Shown here piece after piece: positions 63,301 to 64,000 of a stretch of 64,000 nucleotides of DNA (positions are counted from its first letter, which is position 1; each line of letters opens with the position of its first letter). The stretch is taken from assembly GCA_016648135.1 (NCBI GenBank), contig JADDOH010023015.1, forward strand, positions 1-64,000, read 5' to 3'. Made by a program: the position numbers and the translations under genes. The stretch is from Agrypnia vestita (taxonomy: Eukaryota > Arthropoda > Insecta > Trichoptera > Phryganeidae). The notes below the pieces were generated by a model. It saw only the letters and a program-made list of their open reading frames with translations, did not search any database and was not told the origin of the DNA.

Positions 63301-64000
63301 TGCACACAATTTCACTTTGAAAAGTCCGTAAAATATGTTAAATGTTAGGTTATGTTCGAATTTTGTTTACCTTTAGACGAATCATCGTATCCAATGTGTT
63401 TGACCGTATCTCTGACTACCTTTTGGTAATCCACAACCGCTTTGGACGTGATTTCTCCGCAAAGCAGGACCATGCCGGTCTTTGTGACAGTTTCTGAAAA
63501 ATGTATTAGATTTAGCATCACCCCATATTAAAACATACATATGCGATACGAGCGGGAAAAAGCACTAGATTAATAACACTTACCACAAGCGACTTTGGCG
63601 TCGGGGTCTTGCGCGAGGTGAGCATCTAGAATTGCATCACTTATCTGGTCACACATTTTATCTAAAACAAAACAATATTTAAATTACCAGCGCAATCGTT
63701 TATAAGTTGGTTTTATGTCATGTATTTTAAAATGAATTATGACGCACACATCGTCCAACCACGTGCCTTCCAGCTGAAATAATACCGCGTGGTTTATAAC
63801 CAATACTAAAAATAATACGACCATTGCAAGAAGCAGTTTGTTTACAATGTATGTACGACACAGATACACAAGCATAAGCAACTGTCAAAAAATGCGGGGT
63901 TTCGAAACCGCCGTAGCGAGATATGTTTACAACCGATGCGCACATGTCGCGTCGTCCGCCATACTTTTTTCGGAGTATATTAAAAACTATAACTAACCTG
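39329..64000 (-). CDS. Sam-S: S-adenosylmethionine synthetase (methionine adenosyltransferase)
   Basis: It makes S-adenosylmethionine from methionine and ATP. Minus-strand exons: 64000-63998 (edge), 63661-63584, 63493-63371, then one of 62757-62645 or 59702-59590, 47737-47594, 44546-44460, 44340-44209, 43315-43133, 42798-42665 and 39431-39329. All junctions are in phase. With one alternative exon they encode about 365 residues from HP|DKMCDQ to the stop, as expected for a ~395-residue enzyme lacking about 30 N-terminal residues beyond the edge. Diagnostic motifs: [27 protein letters not shown] (signature 1, across an exon junction); GFATNE-type [31 protein letters not shown] (signature 2); and the C-terminal [14 protein letters not shown] homotetramer or dimer with cytosolic and nuclear roles is usual for the family. 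The introns, up to about 12 kb, are full of transposons. Confidence 0.97.
39904..40083. repeat. GC-rich inverted repeat nested in the Tc1-like element
   Basis: GGGCGCCACATTACGCAGAT at the left mirrors GATCCGCGCAGTGTGGCGC at the right. Inner pairing continues (TTCCGCTGCG / CGCGGCGGAA). It is about 180 bp with ~25-bp imperfect ends and no ORF. Confidence 0.6.
40471..41040 (-). pseudogene. Tc1-like transposase N-terminal remnant
   Basis: The minus strand encodes [29 protein letters not shown] (a helix-turn-helix block), [20 protein letters not shown] and [20 protein letters not shown]. This matches the N-terminal DNA-binding half of a group of Tc1-like transposases common in insects. Frames change near 40800 and 40980. 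The catalytic half is missing after 40471, having been lost with the nested repeat. Confidence 0.7.
41246..42344. other. SAM synthetase last intron, remainder
   Basis: AT-rich intronic sequence with a brief GC-rich patch at about 41695-41750. No coding or repeat structure was recognised. Confidence 0.4.
42345..42495 (+). repeat. ~150-bp MITE family, best copy
   Basis: The left arm TTATTTGGGATTTGTAACTG pairs with the right arm CAGATACAAATCTCAAATAA. Inner sequence also folds (GATTGATAACT / CAGTTGCCAATC). Relatives are at 50705-50845 and, reversed, at 12175-12290. No ORF. Confidence 0.62.
43400..43645 (+). mobile_element. 3' fragment of a non-LTR retrotransposon
   Basis: The plus strand encodes [20 protein letters not shown] and KSNKNYVF, the same tail as the minus-strand fragment at 22280-22730. 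Shared non-coding sequence follows (CTCATTCATGGCTAATAT). It lies in the intron between the 44340-44209 and 43315-43133 exons of SAM synthetase. Confidence 0.6.
44050..44190 (-). mobile_element. Possible tRNA-derived SINE remnant
   Basis: Read on the minus strand, GGGGGTCCGAGCCTCG resembles a decayed pol III B box, with GC-rich sequence on both sides in an otherwise AT-rich intron. No A box is convincing. Confidence 0.25.
44668..45165. mobile_element. pogo/Tigger-like remnant
   Basis: It starts CAGTAGAACCGTCATTAATTC, followed by CCCGTTAATTCGAAATTCAA, a wording typical of pogo-group ends. It may end at GGAACACTG near 45165. The interior is AT-rich and non-coding, and shares a block with 23985-24200. 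End positions are uncertain. Confidence 0.4.
45666..45726. repeat. Low-complexity AAT/A-rich tract
   Basis: AATAATAATAAAAATAATAA continues into a run of As and ATATAT. It is a simple-sequence tract in an intron. Confidence 0.85.
45962..46825. mobile_element. Element with long (~160 bp) diverged inverted repeats
   Basis: The left arm (GTTAGTAATACAAACGAAAC .. TTGTCCCTGGCATAATAAAG .. TGATTACATAAATAGTGTCA) is complementary over about 160 bp to the right arm ending near 46825 (TTTCATTTGTATCACTAAC). Identity is perhaps 70-75 percent by eye. Total length is about 860 bp, with no ORF. Long ends without coding capacity suggest a foldback-type or internally deleted DNA transposon. Confidence 0.65.
46430..46535 (+). 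repeat. Short tandem repeat, about three 35-45-bp units
   Basis: Three units begin GAAATTTAAA(A/T) and end in AATATTATTATTA-type runs. They lie in the spacer of the 45962-46825 element. Confidence 0.6.
47230..47500. repeat. GC-rich degenerate repeat patch in an AT-rich intron
   Basis: GGCCGCGCAGCGG occurs at 47387-47399 and 47429-47441. GTCGTGAAGCGACTACCACC (about 47284) and GCCGTGAAGCGGCTACCATC (about 47409) are about 125 bp apart. Many GCCGNT/ANCGGC motifs pair with each other. It lies just downstream of the 47737-47594 exon in the transcript. Origin unknown. Confidence 0.6.
48837..49159. mobile_element. hAT-like non-autonomous remnant
   Basis: The left end CAGCAGTTCTTAAAG and the right end CTTTGAG-type GGTTTGAGAACCATCTAG resemble the CAG-GGTTCTCAAA ends of hAT MITEs. 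The internal GGCGCTGTGG / CAGCGCCGTGG repeats are also typical. No 8-bp duplication was found. Confidence 0.4.
50705..50845 (+). repeat. Copy of the ~150-bp MITE family
   Basis: GTTATTTGAGATTAATAAGT .. GGTTGGTAACTGATTTTT .. AGTTACCAATCATAG .. GCAGATACAAATC match the ends and core of 42345-42495. The arms of this copy are longer around GTTAAATCATTTAAC. Confidence 0.55.
51160..51245 (-). mobile_element. Possible tRNA-derived SINE head
   Basis: On the minus strand, CCGGGGCTCAAGCCCC resembles a pol III B box (GGTTCAANCC type), followed by a short GC-rich stretch and an A/T-rich tail. The A box is weak, so this is tentative. Confidence 0.3.
51286..52544 (-). mobile_element. pogo/Tigger element (1.26 kb)
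   Basis: The ends are CAGTCGAACTCGGTTATAAG and, read inward from the right, CAGTTAAACTCGGCTATAAT. TA flanks both (51284-51285 and 52545-52546), the Tc1/mariner-pogo rule. The minus strand between about 52100 and 51620 carries a broken Tigger transposase, so this is an internally deleted copy. Confidence 0.87.
51620..52100 (-). pseudogene. Tigger transposase remnant (CENP-B-like DNA-binding part)
   Basis: Across several frames the minus strand gives [37 protein letters not shown] and [13 protein letters not shown]. These are the CENP-B helix-turn-helix and linker blocks that precede the DDE domain in Tigger proteins. Stops and frameshifts are frequent, and the DDE domain is absent. Confidence 0.68.
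52690..52880 (+). mobile_element. Helitron internal fragment
   Basis: CGGGTAACATAGG, CCCCTATTCTCATACC, TGACATATTTTCGATG and CCAATCGGTCTCAAAA match the tandem body units of the 15894-16546 Helitron (about 1.5 units). Neither end is present. Confidence 0.78.
53391..55591 (+). mobile_element. DNA transposon with GTTGCACCCGCGAT subterminal repeats (2.2 kb)
   Basis: The ends ATATGGGCGATTCC (53391-53404) and its exact complement (55578-55591) enclose repeated copies of GTTGCACCCGCGAT. The copies are at 53754, 53920, 55182, 55204, 55392 and 55561, plus one inverted copy at 53946-53959 that pairs with its neighbour. A decayed plus-strand ORF lies between the motif clusters. The superfamily is not assigned. 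The target duplication may be TA or ATAT. Confidence 0.8.
54110..55065 (+). pseudogene. Decayed ORF of the GTTGCACCCGCGAT transposon
   Basis: Frame-broken segments read [20 protein letters not shown] (54157-54220) and [20 protein letters not shown] (about 54815-54875). I recall similar lysine-rich N-terminal plus FY-(E/D)-R-(D/E)-DVSR-x-MPG proteins from repetitive animal genes, presumed to be transposases. Catalytic residues cannot be placed and the frame is repeatedly broken. Confidence 0.5.
55785..55938. repeat. Foldback repeat, ~52-bp arms
   Basis: GTTTGAAATTAATGAATTCA / TGAATTCATTAATTTCAAAC pair perfectly. Pairing extends both ways with a few mismatches (GAAAGC / GCTTTC; GTTTGACAG / ATGCCAAAC). 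It is about 154 bp in total. Confidence 0.8.
55975..56035 (-). repeat. Third copy of the 60388/60932 arm sequence
   Basis: GATTGGGATAAAGATCTGAC followed by AATATTGCTATTTTCAGAAT resembles the right arm of the 60388-60982 inverted repeat (AAGATCCCAATATTACTATT...). It is therefore complementary to the left arm of that repeat. Confidence 0.5.
56120..57000 (+). repeat. Tandem duplication, units of ~500 bp
   Basis: ACGGAACATATAAACG occurs at 56165-56180 and 56666-56681. In both units it is followed by similar AT-rich blocks (ACATAATAACA.. / ACATAATACAAC..; AACAACTGACCATAATAAAC / AACAATTGACCACAATAAAT). A partial relative of the same unit is at 53160-53290, before the 53391 transposon. Non-coding. 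Confidence 0.6.
57001..58584. other. SAM synthetase intron, no feature recognised
   Basis: AT-rich sequence with a small GC-rich palindromic patch at about 57970-58010 (GCCGGCGTTCACCGGCCGGC). No exon or transposon end is convincing. Confidence 0.4.
58586..58616 (+). mobile_element. Isolated Helitron 3' terminus
   Basis: TTAACCCGTGCAACGCCGGG, then TATGAACAGCTAG followed by T, is the same hairpin-plus-CTAG end as at 5724 and 16546. Nothing recognisable as Helitron body precedes it. Confidence 0.7.
58872..59065 (+). mobile_element. tRNA-derived SINE (full-length looking)
   Basis: The head has an A box-like GGTCCTGTGGTTAAGAC and a B box GGTTCGAACCT (58926-58936), with an anticodon-like arm between them. 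A non-tRNA body (CACAAGCGTTTAGCTTA .. GTGTTCGCATCC) and an AT repeat tail follow. The body recurs without the head at 12506-12600, so this is a dispersed family and not a tRNA gene. Confidence 0.72.
59590..59702 (-). CDS. Sam-S: Sam-S alternative exon, proximal copy (gating loop)
   Basis: The exon is 113 nt, with acceptor cgacag and donor CAG|gtcaga. It enters with one base borrowed from the 63493-63371 exon (AAA G|GT) and leaves in phase 0. It encodes 38 residues, [16 protein letters not shown] then [16 protein letters not shown] and VGAGDQ. This segment holds the flexible loop that closes over the enzyme's active site, and the start of signature 1. It is 24/38 identical to the distal copy. 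The frame, splice sites and signature residues are all intact, which argues against a dead duplicate. Confidence 0.9.
60375..60995. repeat. Inverted repeat between the two alternative exons
   Basis: The left arm at about 60388-60440 (CATATTCCGAAAATAGCAGA..TTGGGATCTTAA..CCCAACACT) is complementary to the right arm at about 60932-60982. The spacer is about 490 bp. The unit resembles a MITE. It lies in the intron separating the two alternative SAM synthetase exons. Confidence 0.68.
62645..62757 (-). CDS. Sam-S: Sam-S alternative exon, distal copy (gating loop)
   Basis: The exon is 113 nt, with acceptor actcag and donor CAG|gtactt. Its phases are identical to those of 59590-59702. It encodes [16 protein letters not shown] then [16 protein letters not shown] and IGAGDQ. 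Differences from the proximal copy cluster at the start (WRTLN against HKTCS) and within the gating loop (TDRSEM against ENKSDE). Using both exons, or neither, shifts the frame of the downstream catalytic exons. Confidence 0.93.
63367..63370 (-). other. Donor shared by both alternative exons
   Basis: The 63493-63371 exon ends AAAG|gtaaac. This single donor must be joined to either the 62757 or the 59702 acceptor; both supply GT/GA to complete a glycine codon. Confidence 0.85.

Overview
The window looks like nuclear DNA of an arthropod, most likely an insect. It is AT-rich, its genes are split by GT-AG introns, and most of it is transposable-element debris: RNase H-bearing non-LTR, RTE, Bel/Pao, hAT, mariner/Tc1, pogo/Tigger, Helitron and PIF/Harbinger-like sequence, plus a tRNA-derived SINE. 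No bacterial operon, rRNA gene, free-standing tRNA gene or CRISPR array was seen. The species cannot be named from the sequence.

Three host genes can be assembled from exon reading frames and splice phases. (1) On the plus strand, the last two exons of a VPS13-family lipid-transfer protein lie at 5750-6816; the rest of that gene is off the left edge. (2) On the minus strand, nine exons between 24828 and 12665 join without a phase conflict into a protein of about 431 residues whose family I do not recognise. (3) On the minus strand, S-adenosylmethionine synthetase (methionine adenosyltransferase) runs from the right edge to its stop codon at 39329. It supplies the cell's main methyl donor. Its exon for the active-site gating loop is present twice (62645-62757 and 59590-59702). 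Both copies are 113 nt with the same phases, so only mutually exclusive use keeps the frame. This is the most interesting observation in the window.

Layout. 1-5724: a minus-strand non-LTR retrotransposon and a TAA-flanked MITE, both inserted in a Helitron whose end lies 25 bp before the VPS13 splice acceptor. 6817-12664: intergenic, with foldback repeats. 12665-24828: the unidentified gene; its introns hold a complete short Helitron, a transposon with a decayed transposase-like ORF, an element with repeated subterminal motifs, and non-LTR debris. 25454-35052: a Bel/Pao element split by an hAT, which is itself split by a second hAT-type element carrying an RTE fragment. 36208-37722: a mariner. 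39329-64000: the SAM synthetase gene. Its introns hold a Tc1-like element, long-inverted-repeat elements, a Tigger element, an element with GTTGCACCCGCGAT motifs, a roughly 500-bp tandem duplication, and a SINE.

The three genes do not form an obvious pathway. The common theme is intron growth by successive transposon insertion, dated here by nesting and target-site duplications.
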